Below, piece after piece: positions 12,811 to 25,091 of a DNA stretch of 64,000 bases. Origin of the DNA: Athripsodes cinereus (Eukaryota; Arthropoda; Insecta; Trichoptera; Leptoceridae); assembly GCA_947579605.1 (NCBI GenBank), contig OX388309.1, positions 13,214,713 to 13,278,712 of the forward strand. Direction: 5' to 3'. Below the pieces are notes generated by a model. That model worked only from the letters and a program-made list of their open reading frames with translations. It searched no databases and had not been told where the DNA came from. Made by a program: the position numbers and the translations under genes. The first letter of the stretch is position 1. Every line of letters starts with the position of its first letter.

Positions 12811-14775
12811 TATAATGAGTTACAATCCACTGGATTGGTCTGCAACGAGTTTGGTTTTTCTTCTCCATTCGTCTCTATTCTCAGCCAGTCTTTTTAGCCC
12901 TACGTATGAGCCACAGTTCATGTCTCTCTTCAGTTGGTCCATATATGCGTCTCTTGGTCGGCCTCTGCCATTTGTCCCCTCGGTCTTACCCTCTGCGATG
13001 GCGATGAGTAGTCCTGGATGCCTGATGTTGTGGCCAATCCAGCTAGCTCGTTGTTGGCTGATTCTCTTAAGGAGTTGCCTTTTTTCGCCTACCCTGGTTA
13101 ATACTTCTTCATTTTCGACGTGCTCCGACCAATGGATCTTGAGCATGCGTCTGTAGCACCACATCTCAAAGGCCGCCAGCCGTCCGCTTTCACTCTTGCT
13201 GATGGTCCATGTCTCACAACCATAAAGCAGAATGCTCCATACAAAGGCTTTAGTAAGGTTCTTCCTTACGCTTAAGTCAATATTTGGGGATTCCAATATC
13301 TTTGATTTTTTGTTAAAGGCAATCCTTGCCTGGTTTATTCTGCTTACAATTTCCGATTTGGAGCGTCCATCCTGGTTTATTCTGCTGCCCAGGTACACGA
13401 ATTCACTTACTTGTTTGATGCTCACTCCATTTATGGCAATGTTCGCAGTCGCTTCCTCTTTTCCAACGACCATACATTTTGTTTTTTCTTTATTTATTTT
13501 CATGTTGTACTTTGACAACAGAATACTTTCCATTTTTCCTAAGGCTTCGTTCAGCTCCATCTCGGAGTCTGCGAGCAGTGCTATGTCGTCAGCATATCTG
13601 ATCATGTCGACCTTTTTCCCATTTATTTTGACTCCTGTCCAGTTCTTCATTTCTTCTCTCAGTTCATCAATGGCTCGCTGTATATAGCAGTTAAAGAGAG
13701 CTGGCGACATTGAGCATCCTTGTCTTACGCCTTGTTCGACCCTTGCTTCTGCGCAGCTCTCTCCGCTTTTAATTACGGCCATTTCGTTCTTATATAGGCT
13801 CCAGATTGCTCTTCTGTCTTTGTAACTCATTCCTATTTCGTTTAGGATGTTAAAAAGTTGTTCCCATTCTACTTTATCGAATGCCTTTTCTAGGTCGATG
13901 AATGCTATATATGTGTTTTTATTAACTGTTATTCTCTTTTCTAGAATAAGTCTGAGACTCAGGATTGCATCTCTTGTACCTGTCTCCTTGCGGAATCCAA
14001 ATTGATCTTCTGAAAGTGTTTCGTTTATTTTATTTTCCGCCCTTTTCATTATAATGTTGGTGAGTATCTTAGAAGCGTGTGATATCATGCTTAAGGTTCT
14101 GTGTTGTTCGCACTTTGTCGTGCCTGCCTTCTTAGGAAGCGCTCGTATCAGACATTTGGCAAAGTCCTCAGGTATCTCTCCTGTGTCGTATATTTTGCAG
14201 ACGAGCTTATACAATGTATCAAGCATGCCTTTTCCCGCGCATTTAAGCAGCTCTGATGGAATCAGGTCGATGCCTGGTGCTTTGCCGTCTTTCAACTTTG
14301 CTAATGCAATATCAAATTCACTTCTTAAGATGTCATCTCCATTATTTTCTACGTCATATTCTGCTTCCAGTGCTTTGCTTTCCTGGAGTATGCTCTTTCC
14401 TTTGTACAATTGTTCTAGGTATTCCTTCCATCTTTTGACGATCAGTTCGTCCTCAAACAGCAGTTTGCCGTTTTTATCTTGTATAGCACATCGTGGCTGT
14501 GTTTTTTCATTGAAGAAGTTCTTTACTTCAGAGTATGCGGTTTCGAATTTCCTTTGTTTTATATTTCTGTTGATATTTTTGCATTTTTCTTGCAAATAAC
14601 ATTCCTTTTTCAGCTTGGATTCTCTGTTAATTTTATTCCTAAGGGCTTTATATTCTTTTTTCCCTTCTTCTGTTTGAGAATTCTTTAGCTTCCTTCTTTC
14701 TTCGATCATTTTTAAAATGTCGTCTGTGATCCATTCTTTCCTAGCTTGCGGCTTTCTTTTCTCTAACAAGTACAA
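12811..14775 (-). mobile_element. 5'-truncated LINE with a long reverse transcriptase ORF
   Basis: A 651-codon ORF (12820-14775) is open throughout. It starts in the linker before the reverse transcriptase (ARKEWITDDI), so the endonuclease is missing. Reverse transcriptase motifs follow: LKDGKAPGIDLIPSELLK, FGFRKETGTRDAIL, FIDLEKAFDKVEW, GVRQGCSMSPALFNCY and an intact YADD box (MIRYADDIALLAD). The C-terminal part has LLYGCETW, WCYRRMLKIHW and GRGRPRDAY, typical of RTE-like and related insect LINEs. The stop codon is at 12820-12822 and the 3' end runs into a short TATATAA tract. The open frame points to a young insertion. A clade call finer than an LLYGCETW-bearing LINE would need a tree. Confidence 0.88.
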
Positions 14776-14838
14776 AATACATACCTAATACGGTATCAGA
14801 ATATTTTCATATAATATTCACTTATATAGATGTAGGTA

Positions 14839-15099
14839 CACAAGAAAAATATTCACAACGAATCATTGGTACGTACTATCAGATTAGGACCAGAGATAGT
14901 ACAAACGATTCGTTAGTACGAATTTAGGTATAATATTAACCTATCGCAAACAAGTCGTTGGTAAATCTACCAACAATTTGTTTGCGAAAAGTTAATATAA
15001 TAGATTTGTACTAATGAATCGTTTGTACTATCTCTGGTCCTAATGTGATAGTACGTACCAATGATTCATTGTGAAATTTAGTTAGTATTTTTCTCAGTG
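14839..15099. mobile_element. Foldback MITE with TA target
   Basis: A 261-bp near-complete palindrome. Arms of about 120 bases include CGAATCATTGGTACGTACTA on the left and its inverted copy TAGTACGTACCAATGATTCA on the right, and the ends are CACAAGAAAAATA and TATTTTTCTCAGTG flanked by TA on both sides. TA duplication suggests a Tc1/mariner-mobilised MITE. No coding capacity. Confidence 0.85.
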
Positions 15100-15914
15100 T
15101 ACCTATATTATGCTATCTATGAATATGAAAGTTATTATATTTGATTAATCAAAGCATGGAAAATGTATGGTAATATTGAAAAGGCACGCAATCTAAATAG
15201 CATTTGTCTGAAAGACTAGTTGCGTAATATTATTTAGTGGGTGTGTAGATATTGTGGATGCAATCATGGTAATATACAAATCTGAATAATTTATATATCT
15301 ACATACCAATATAAATAGCTTTGTAGTAGCATGCAGTGTAGTGTACATAGGTATACATCCCTTGACCTTAACTTTCAAGTCAACGACTTTATAACAATCT
15401 AATCCGGTATCTACGTCATACTCTATCACAACTAAACTATTTTTATTACTTTCTCCTGAGAGATGTTTGTGCATGACATGTACCTACCGATGCACAAAAT
15501 AATATTGTCTGTACCTATAGCGATACTTAGTTTTAAATTATTTAATAAAACATATTGGGTATATTAGGATTGCAAATAGATAAATAGAAGGTATAAATCT
15601 GTCGAAAATAATTTGGACGTTTGACACCTAAAATATAAAAAAAACACGCTTTGATTTATTGCTAACATTCCCTAGTAAATATTTTCGCACTTCATGAACT
15701 TTGAATGAAAATAATTACGACTTTTGTATGTATGTATAGGTATTTCATCATTAGATTAATATGTAGTTAAGAATATAATTAATTATAGGATAAATTCGTA
15801 ATGAAACTGCAACATGAAAGTGGATACCTGATCGACGTACCTAATTATTGTTTAGTTGTAAACTATTATCATCTGACTGTTTTTTTATTCTAGTACAAGA
15901 TTTTATTTTTATCA

Positions 15915-16321
15915 GCAGGGTTTCTTTTGACACAATCTAAATACGATCCTTATTTTGCCTTGTTCTTAGCCCTACGATACACAAAGTGACTCAAAAATAC
16001 GTGCTCCCGGGTAGCTGAGAATAGTCATTTTCAACATCTACAAGAGTAATACGCGATCTAACCCCAAGAATGCATAACACATGGTGCATTCATCTATTCT
16101 GTTGTGATATCTATCAATATTTAACAAACATTATCAATATTAATGAATACACCATTGTGTGGTACATTCTTGGGGTTAGTTCACACAACACAGTACAACC
16201 ATAATACTAATGTAAATTGTAAATGTTGAAAACAACTATTCTTACTTCACTTCGCGTATTGTAAGGCTAAGATCAAGATAAGATTAAGATCGTATTTAGA
16301 TTATGTCAAAAGTAACCCTGC
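15915..16321. mobile_element. 407-bp inverted-repeat MITE
   Basis: Ends are GCAGGGTTTCTTTTGACACA, then ATCTAAATACGATC, and its inverted copy (GATCGTATTTAGATTATGTC..GTAACCCTGC). A second inner inverted repeat (ACCCCAAGAATG / CATTCTTGGGGTTAG at 16059-16178) shows nested symmetry. Related to the element at 28727-28938. Confidence 0.8.
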
Positions 16322-17416
16322 AGAAGTATTCTAACATATTCTTATTCCCCTGTGCGTGTGAAAAGTCATCAGTACTGTTTGACTAACCATTACATAAAAG
16401 TTACAAGATTATTTTATTTAGTTTTTTCAATACATAATAATAAACATAGTAATGTCTCTGATTTATTTGTAACACGCGATAGTTAAAAACCACAACTTCA
16501 CAAATTTGTTCGAATACAAAAAGTGGAATATATATAAAGAAAAAGATACTAAAGAAACTCCAAAAGAATTTAACGACTTGGGTGCAGTTAAAGTATGTAA
16601 TATAAAGTACGATACGAAATTAGATTTTCATTTTGAAAGTAACTGTACTATGTCTTGCTTTGTGTATAATAATCATACTCGTATATATACGTACATTTAC
16701 TATATTATCTCGTACATTTACAACTTTTTCGTTTATCGTATTATATGATATTGATATCGTGTCCAGCGCTAGTTTATAGCACAGAACAGCATTTTATTGA
16801 TATAGAATTAATGCATTTCTTCGTACATGGCGCCAGTTTCACGTTCAAAAAATTTAAGCATTATTAGTCAACAAGACTCGTCTTTAAGTAGGTCATAAAC
16901 TCATTGGGTCGCATCATGAGAGTTTAATGTACCTACTTGATACAATAATAATTTTATTATTCAAATACTCACGTGAATTGAACAAATATTATCTTTCGGT
17001 CTCACTTTGTAATTAATAACATTCTGTGAACCACAGGTTTTGGAAGTATGTACCAATCTTACATACACTGTTTCCTGTAAAGGGCAGGTATATATTCGTA
17101 AAATATTACGAATAAGTTACAACTTCTTTGATTCAACGAAGGCAACTCACGTGTTTATTACGTCCATTTAGTCTGCTCGCATATCTTCAATTCATCAATG
17201 AGATTGAGATATACCACTCATCTTGAATAATAATATCTTAGTTTTATACGGCACAGAGAGAATAATCTAAAAAAGAACTGGGACAGAGATGACTTAATAT
17301 ACACACAAAGAGATTTATTTTCTTTCGTTGATAAGTATTTTGTTAATTATTGTTTTACAAAAGTAATTTATATTACTTACTACTCTATGAGGTAATTGAC
17401 GTTTGTGTTCTACTTA

Positions 17417-17534
17417 TGGCCGGTTTCAATAACCTATCTATCTGTGACTGTTGATTGAAATGTATGATTTAAAATATAGAACACAATAGATTTCAATCGA
17501 CAGTAGCGGATAGATAGATTATTGAAACCGGCCA
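17417..17534. mobile_element. 118-bp PIF/Harbinger-type MITE
   Basis: Almost fully palindromic: TGGCCGGTTTCAATAACCTA at one end, ATTGAAACCGGCCA at the other, flanked by the 3-bp direct repeat TTA (17414-17416 and 17535-17537). A TTA/TAA duplication and GGCC-type ends are usual for PIF/Harbinger elements. Confidence 0.8.
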
Positions 17535-18619
17535 TTAATCGTAAATTCTGGAAGTAGGTGTAGGTGCCTACAATAGTCATTATATCGGATATTGCTCAGA
17601 TTATAATTGAATGATTGGTTAATATTTATAAAACCGATTTTTTTGTTTGTTTTCCAATCTGTATTCCCAAAAATATTAAATATTGAGTTAGTAGGCTGGC
17701 TGATGGTAAAATTTTGGATGTCTAAGCGGAAGGTTCGTTATTCATATCCCTGTACCAACTTGCTCCAATACAAGATATTGATTAGCGTGAAGGGTGCATT
17801 CGCGGGTTTGCTAAAATCCCGTTAATCACTTTTTATAATATAAAAAAATGTCTATACGTACATGCAAATATGCCTACTCGTTTGATAGGCAGGTAATGAT
17901 ATTGGTTTAGTGTGACTGTGTGAAAATATTTGTGACGAATAGCGCAGTTTTAATTAGTCAATATTTACCTGCCAATTAATGCAAATTTAATTACAGGGCC
18001 GTGTTTATTAAATTACTACTATATCGGAACGTGCAAGGAGTGATTGATATATTACGCACCTATTCAATGTGCAAAAAACATCGTTAATGTATAAGATTAT
18101 TTTGTCCTTCACTTTTGAGCCGCTACAAATTTAATCAACTTCCTAGTTATTTTTGACTTGATCAATAAAAACACGCCAAAAACATACCTTATACCTATAT
18201 AATAAATGTTGAAATAACTTTATTTGTCGGATATTTCAGGGGTCCAAGGACTCCTATTTATCCGTTTAGGTGACAATTTATGTATCTTTCAACTCTCTCT
18301 AAATGTCAGTACTACTATGCCAGTGTTGGCATCTCCGACCCTACCACGTCAGTGGACGGGGGACCCGGCTGAGGTAGCAGATCTCATATTGACACTCATC
18401 ATTGACACTCATCCACGAATGCCTCGAAGTGTGAAGCGTTTGTGGCATTTAAAAACACTTCCCCAAACCTAAATAATAATCCATTTTATTCAGATTGAAG
18501 GTTGATGAAAATAAATAGTGAAAAAATGAATCCGTATAACAAGACATTTGATTACTTAATTATTTCAGCCAACAGATTTTAGTTATGACGTAAGGGTGAA
18601 ATTATACAGGAAGTGATTG

Positions 18620-18690
18620 ACAATGTCCCTATAAGACGAAAGACGTCTCTCTCATCGAATAAATCATTAGTAGAATAAAACGTTTGTTTT
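18620..18690 (-). repeat. Dispersed repeat with palindromic core, copy 2
   Basis: AAGACGAAAGACGTCTCTCT..AGTAGAATAAAACG is the inverse of 6895-6965, diverged at several positions. Confidence 0.55.
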
Positions 18691-19007
18691 ATTTATTTCG
18701 TTATACAGGAAGTATAACCTGCCTGAAAACAAAGATCTGAATTACGCGAATAGGTGTAATACATAGGCAGCTAGTTCATTGCAAAAATATTTTAGGAATC
18801 TAGAGTCGAACTTTAAAAAATACAACATTGAGACGACTTAATAATAGAGAACTTGTAGATTTGAATCAGCGTCCGAATCAACGGAAAATATTACTTTTAT
18901 CATAAAGTGAAGCTATGAGGAAAATACCTTGAAGATACTTATTTTTCGCTCATTATTTTACATTACAAACAATTTCATAGAGAAAAACAGTCAAATTAAA
19001 TAAATCA

Positions 19008-19064
19008 ATATACATAGGGCCAAATTATCACAAAGGGGCGATCTCTTCCAACTAACCCTAATGT
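19008..19064 (-). mobile_element. Short LINE 3' fragment
   Basis: CAATATACATAGGGCCAA..CACAAAGGGGCGATCTCTT, ending in CCAACTAACCC, matches the characteristic block of the LINE 3' end. No A-rich tail is preserved. Confidence 0.65.
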
Positions 19065-19519
19065 GAAAGTAGACACATTATATACCTAGCTATGTGTTGA
19101 TAAGCGTCACTATAAATTATAATTATTGCAATGCTTACGCATGCGTCGCACCATTGAGTTGGCAAGTAGCATAGAGATCGGATCTCATCACGACATTTTT
19201 ACAGCTTTCCATTGCAGAAAATTATTTTATTTGAAAACTAGAAGATAATTTAACCTTTTCCTGTAAGAGTGTTGAGTTTCGTGTCAAAACCATAAAATAT
19301 TAATTTGTACTTAGTACTTAAGTATTAGATAGTCTGAGATGTTATGACGACAAATTTCTTGAACTGAAACAGACAAACTGTCAATTTCATTTTCATTCTG
19401 AATTGTTTACGCTCGACTAAAAGTTATTGTTACTGTTTCGGAAAGTTGCATGAACTTTTCAAGTTTCTACATTAAATATAGGCATAAAAAATTTGAATAA
19501 TATTACTTCTATAGTAGTT

Positions 19520-19805
19520 TTATTCATTTATTTTATTCTTCACTGTACATAGTTTACAAATCTAAACTAGAGTAAAGAAAATTGAGCGCTAAGACAAAGT
19601 ATGGTGAAAACTGGTTCAGTCTACCTTGGTACGGGCTCATGCCCAGTTAGGTAGGTTTTTATGACTTTTATATTTTTAATACGGTTGTATATATGAAAGA
19701 ATAAATAAATAAAATCAAAACTGTATCATAAAAATATCAGTTATACAATTCAATGCACAGAGGGCGAGTTTATCGCTAAAATGCAATGTCTTCCAACTAA
19801 CCCGG
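19520..19805 (-). mobile_element. LINE 3' tail copy with internal insertion
   Basis: TTATTCTTCACTGTACAT begins the tail near 19534 and the GAGGGCGAGTTTATCGCT..CTTCCAACTAACCC block ends it near 19803. Between them is extra sequence, including GAAAGAATAAATAAATAAAA, so this may be two overlapping tails. Confidence 0.65.
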
Positions 19806-20317
19806 TAATTTTGACGTGTAGCTATATGGGTTTTCGTTTCAGTATACCCCTATTACCCATTTCACTTTCGTTCTGTCTCTTGGGTACACCTCATTGCTGA
19901 ATTGAAACGCAATGTTTTATACGTATACTTTCTCTCAATACACTCGAAAACGTAATAAAAAGATTGTAGGACCTGTTATAATATTGTGGGATTTCACCAA
20001 CAGTAATAATATTAATGATCCTAATGTATATCTACTGCCTGTAGTCGTTTTAAAATAGAATAATATTATGGATTTAAATTCGATTACGAAAACCATCAAT
20101 CACAGTAGTACCCATGTTGTTGAAGTTCAATGTTAGAGTTGTTTATTGATTGTTGAATTATCTAAAATAGTTTTCTAGTTTTTATTTTACGTCATGCAAT
20201 TTCACGAAGTAGAGTAGGTATGTATTTAGGTATATAAATTATTCATCAATATAACCGTTTTGCATGTAAATAATGCCGCTACTTACATATACCTACCTGC
20301 ATAGCGTATAATATGTA

Positions 20318-20725
20318 CACATATATTTATTTATTTATTTATTCATTCTTTACTGTACATTGATAAAAAACAATTACATAAAAGGTATACATTCAAATTA
20401 AATACAATCAATATACAGAAGGCGAGTTTATCGCAAAGGCGCGATCTCTTCCAACTAACCCAAAAGTATTAACTTAAAAAAATAAACAAACATATGATGA
20501 AAATAAAAAACATACACACATATATATAAAAAGGGAGAGACTGCAAAAAAAAAAACAAACATACATGCATAAAGGGAAAGGAAAAGGGGGAAAAAGGGGG
20601 GGGGGGTTAGGAGTGATGGGTTTCAGGTTTCAGAGGCTGTGTTTGTGTTTGTGGAAATCATTTTGTCCTTAACGGCTCGCTTGAAAGACGTCAGACTTTC
20701 ATTTTCCTCTTACGGAGATTAGTAT
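20318..20725 (-). mobile_element. LINE 3' copy, 400 bp
   Basis: Matches the 3' end of the 29184-30166 LINE: AATAAATAAATA tail (20321-20343), GTACATTGAT, the CAGAAGGCGAGTTTATCGCA block and CGATCTCTTCCAACTAACCC, then a diverged end of the coding region (CCTTAACGGCTCGCTTGAAAG). A poly-G tract lies inside at 20598-20608. Confidence 0.8.
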
Positions 20726-21751
20726 CTACCCATTTCTATCAGCTAAGTTTAATGTCGATGGATGAAAGAAAAACAAAACTGTTTGTCAAACGTTGTACTG
20801 AATAAACTGGAATTAACAAGTTTCATCGAGATTTTAGATTAATGGTACATAAGTATATTATTATTAATACCGCCTAGCTATGCTAAAGTGTTTTTTACAA
20901 AGGATACACACACCTGGATATTTACCTACATCTACCCATGTAATACCAGTACATTTATATAACAAAGTATCTATCTATTGTAGATCATTCATTACTACAT
21001 AATGAAGATTATGAATAAAATATTATGCGTGTGCACATATTAAAAATGTTTATTCTTTCAGTATAAATGACATAAAACCTCACTAAATTGTAAGCTTGTT
21101 CTCAACTTTATATTTATTAAATAATCTTAGATATATAATAACCTAATGAATGACTACCTATCGCTAACGTATTATCACATCGAATATAATATTGTGTTGT
21201 TTTCAAGAGTTCTACCTAAGTACAATTAATTACCTATAAACAATTTGCTATAAATATGTTTTGATAAATTATTATATCTTATACTTAAACAGCCATATTC
21301 ACAATGGCACAAGCAAAATAGTATTGCTTTTACAAACTGGAAGATCTGACTAAGTGATACACCTTACTCACAAACAGAGATTATCATAACTTTAAACCTG
21401 ATTAAAATTATTCCTTGTAAATGTAGGTGCACAAAAGAGAAAAAAAAATGAAGAGTAAAGTTTTGATTTTACCAGAAAGAGCATATTTTTTTATGATTTA
21501 GGTTTTAATTAAACCAAAAATGGCATACTATTTTGTGTGTAAGGTTTTTCATTTAGTCATGGTTAACTTGAAACATTTAAGCACAAGTTATGTAAGATGA
21601 ATGTTTTTTTGTGAATACGACTAATAAGGCTACATATATTCAGACTGTAGGTACTGTAAAACTGCTTGAAGCGAAGATTCTTTGATTGCTTATGCTTTAA
21701 TACTCACTCATAAAACATTGATGCAATATATACATACCTAATAACAATATA

Positions 21752-21810
<59 letters not shown>

Positions 21811-23435
21811 ACAATGTCTTGTCTAGCCTGGTCAATAATGATATTTATTATATCTTACTATCACAATATTATTTTCATCATAATTTGATTAACACATATC
21901 TCCATACTATAAGCATGGACATCTTTGCTTTTATTATTACTATAATCATTGTTGTATGTATGTACACTGTGTCATTCTATGATTTATATCTGTACCCATA
22001 ATAAACACTGTACATAAATACTTGTATTGAAATTATGTAAACGATTTAACAATTCTAGATTCACATGTATTACAGCAATTATGCGTATGTAAATCTTATG
22101 ATTACGAATTAAAACAATGTATAGAAATAATTTTCATTTTTAAATAATATAATATTAAAAATATTCTCCACATGATTATATGTAATTACCTTATACTTAT
22201 GTTATATTGAATGAATGCATAATTACTGTAATTTGTAATTAGTAAAATTGTTGAATAAAATAATTGAAATTGTAAACAATGTTGAAAATCAATTGTAAAA
22301 TCAAATCATAACACGTTTGATGTCTTGCGAGATTCTGATCAGTTTGGCAATATGTTTAACAAAGATTTTTTTCACACGGATCCTGAAAATGTAAGTTTAT
22401 ATAAATTTGAAACTTTAATAATGTCTCTAATATCTAATACCTAGAAATTATTTTTACAGGGAATATTTTATGACATGCTTCCAGACTGCAATTCCGTCCA
22501 TGTAAGTTTTTATTAAATATACATTGCGTTGCATTTAGGTATCTATATCTACAAAGTGAAACTGTTTTAGGTATACCTTCTTGGTGAAACGAGATATTAT
22601 TCCAAACTGAAACATATATTGAGCAAATATTATTAATATAGACAGTATATTTTAATTTTCTGTCTACCCATTTCAACCGCACACGTTCTGAAGCATGTTT
22701 GACTGTCTCATAGGTATATTATTTTCTTATGAATAATTTGTACCAATGGATGTAAGTATACCTACTTTGGATCTTTGGAATTCTCTACGAGAGCAACAAG
22801 CTCATAAATAATATTTTATTGAACTGTGCAGGTTTCAAACCATCTATTGATAATAATGTATAGTTATTGTGTAAGTATGAAATGCAACGCTATCGTTTTT
22901 CAATAGATCTCAATACACCTTATGTTATATTATTATTCGGGGCAATTGGATTCACTTAAGCGTCTGAGTTGTGAATGACGCCGGTCCAATTGATCTGCCA
23001 CACACCAATTAGCCTTGGTCTTGCACTCTGCCATTGTGTTTATTATAATTATCTTCATTTAAATCTTGCTTATGACTTGCCTGTTAGTGTCTGTTCTTAC
23101 CACGCAGTCAACGTACTTCAGTCCGGTAATGCACAATTTCTCGCCATACATACCTATATTATATGTATGTTTAACTTTTACATTTATGTCGGTAGGTATA
23201 TAGTTATAGATGCTATACATGCGTAACTTGACTAGACTGCACTAAAGGTTTTATTATTAGTTGTCAAATATTGATTATGTGCAAATCTTCATCGCTTCGA
23301 CAGCATTTTTTCTCGAATTAATAATAAAAAATAGTAAACTGAATAACTTTGCTGTCAATGATACAAATAAGAGAGTTGTTATCAATGAGTTTCGCTCATA
23401 ACAATTACTCGACCGATTAATTTGCTGAATACTGT
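20726..23435. other. AT-rich intergenic DNA
   Basis: Only the (TA)n microsatellite stands out. Small ORFs at 21819, 22434 and 22975 have no recognisable product. Confidence 0.45.
21753..21808. repeat. (TA)n microsatellite
   Basis: An uninterrupted run of alternating TA of about 50 bases. Confidence 0.95.
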
Positions 23436-24008
23436 ATTTCATCATCATCATCGCCCTCAACGCTCCTCTCGGGAGCACAGGGCAGAAACCAGCCTCCTCC
23501 ATTCAGAGCGTCTCTGTGCCAGTTGCGTCACCTCTTCCCACGACATTCCTTGCGCTCTGATATCGTTGTCATTGGAACGGTGTATTGTGAAAGAGGGACG
23601 CCCGGGCCTACGGAACCCCTGCGGACGGAAGAACAGTGCTCTTTTTGGCCAACTATCATTGGGCATTCTCAAAACATGTCCCAGCCAGGACCATCGTCTC
23701 TCTTGTATTACGGAGATTACAGGTCTCTGCTGGGTGCACCGGCGCACAGCATCATTTGTAACATGTTCATACCATCTGACATCCAAAATCCTTCTAAGAC
23801 ACTTGTTTTCAAAGCTTAGTATCTTCCGCTCTTGAGCCTTGGTTAAGTGCCAAGACTCGCAGCCATATAGAAGGATTGGGATGATGCACGCATTGATCAA
23901 GCGACATTTTGTCCTGATGCTGAGTCCAGACGCCTTCCAAACTTTGTTCATGTTGTTGAAAGCCCCGCTAGCTGCTCCTATGCGGATTGGTAATTCCGAC
24001 CGGAGATA
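23436..24008 (-). mobile_element. 5'-truncated RTE copy
   Basis: Nearly identical to the last 570 bases of the full-length element at 51604-54899, including the GAT-repeat 3' end (23441-23452 on the + strand). An open frame of 164 codons (23457-23951, minus strand) encodes the C-terminal domain with LLYGCESW. The copy ends within the CGGAGAT segment, where sequence similarity to the full-length copy stops, followed by AGTATTTACT. GTATTT flanks both sides and may be a short target duplication. A typical dead-on-arrival LINE copy. Confidence 0.9.
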
Positions 24009-24616
24009 GTATTTACTATCTCTATGAAATTAAATTTTTCGTTATAATGCGTACATATTTTTCCCCCTTATATTAATATTAGTTACAAGAGGAACTTAAT
24101 TTATTTAATTTAACATTGTAAATAGAATAGGTACACACATTTACTATTTAACATGCAAAATTACGACTTTATCCTTGTAATATAATAACCTATGTGAAAG
24201 AAAAAGAAAAGCTCTTGCTCTGTGATTAAGTAGTTAACAAACTCACGACGTTTAGGTGCCTACCTACCTACATAATAAATATTATATTACTTTCGAACTG
24301 TGGCAACCTCATTTCCCTCAATCATACGTGCATCTATTATGTACAACAAATAGATTTATTTTGATTTTAGCTGGAATCATATTATACCCACCCACATAAA
24401 TGAAGATTAATGATTCAGTATCATTTGTGTGCATTGTGTATCTATAAATAATATGTAATCTGCACTCATACAAACTATTCCGATTCATTCGTATCTTGTT
24501 GGTAGTTATATAACAATAATTTAGAAAGAAGAAGAAGAAAAAATATGACTGATGGAAACTCACAGTTTTACGAAAACCTTATCAAAAGGATACAAACTGA
24601 AGGGGGAACTTTACAA

Positions 24617-24827
24617 TATATATAATGAGTTACAATCCATTGGATTGGTCTGCAACGAGTTTGGACTTTCTTCTCCACTCCTCCCTATTCTCAGCCAGTC
24701 TCTTCAACTCCATGTATGAGCCACAGCTCATGTCCCTCTTCAGTTGGTCCATATAGGCGTCTCTCGGTCGGCCTCTGCCATTTGTGCCTTCGGTCCTACC
24801 CTCTGCGATTGCGATGAGCAGTCCACA
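24617..24827 (-). mobile_element. 3' fragment of the same LINE family
   Basis: Starting at TATATAATGAGTTACAATCC the sequence is almost identical to 12811-13015 and stops at GATGAGCAGTCC. It is a severely 5'-truncated copy of the LINE at 12811-14775, keeping the same TATATA 3' tail. Confidence 0.88.
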
Positions 24828-24875
24828 GCTACGGTATATTATTATGTATAATGCCTTTATAATTTCAAATCTTAA

Positions 24876-25091
24876 TCTATACCTAATATTATAAAGAGGA
24901 AAGATTTGATTGTTTGCATTGAATAGGCTCCGAAACTACTGAACCGATTTGAAAAATTCTTTCACTGTTGGGAAGCTACACTATCCCCGGGTGACATAGG
25001 CTATATTATATTTTCAAAAAAATAGGGATCCTTACTAAAACTATTTTTTTAAATACCTATCTACCCGTGCGAAGCCAGTGCGAACTACTAG
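24876..25091 (+). mobile_element. Small Helitron-like element
   Basis: Begins TCTATACCTAATATTATAAA and ends CGTGCGAAGCCAGTGCGAAC..CTAG, with a GC-rich hairpin just before the 3' CTAG, and it lies between A and T with no target duplication. The interior CGAAACTACTGAACCGATTT and CCCCGGGTGACATAGGCTAT blocks are familiar from non-autonomous Helitrons of insects. No Rep/helicase is encoded. Confidence 0.75.

Larger units (their letters stand above)
16322..19007. other. AT-rich intergenic DNA
   Basis: Apart from the Harbinger MITE and the dispersed repeat at 18620, I see no gene. The ORFs at 16506, 17607 and 18224 lack family signatures; the last covers a tandem TTGACACTCATC duplicate near 18391-18414. 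Confidence 0.45.

Noticed and set aside
12803..14688. + strand ORFs of 60-181 codons
   Set aside because: Antisense to the LINE reverse transcriptase at 12820-14775.
23275..23502. 75-codon minus-strand ORF continuing past the RTE tail
   Set aside because: Begins in another frame of the RTE end and runs into AT-rich flank.
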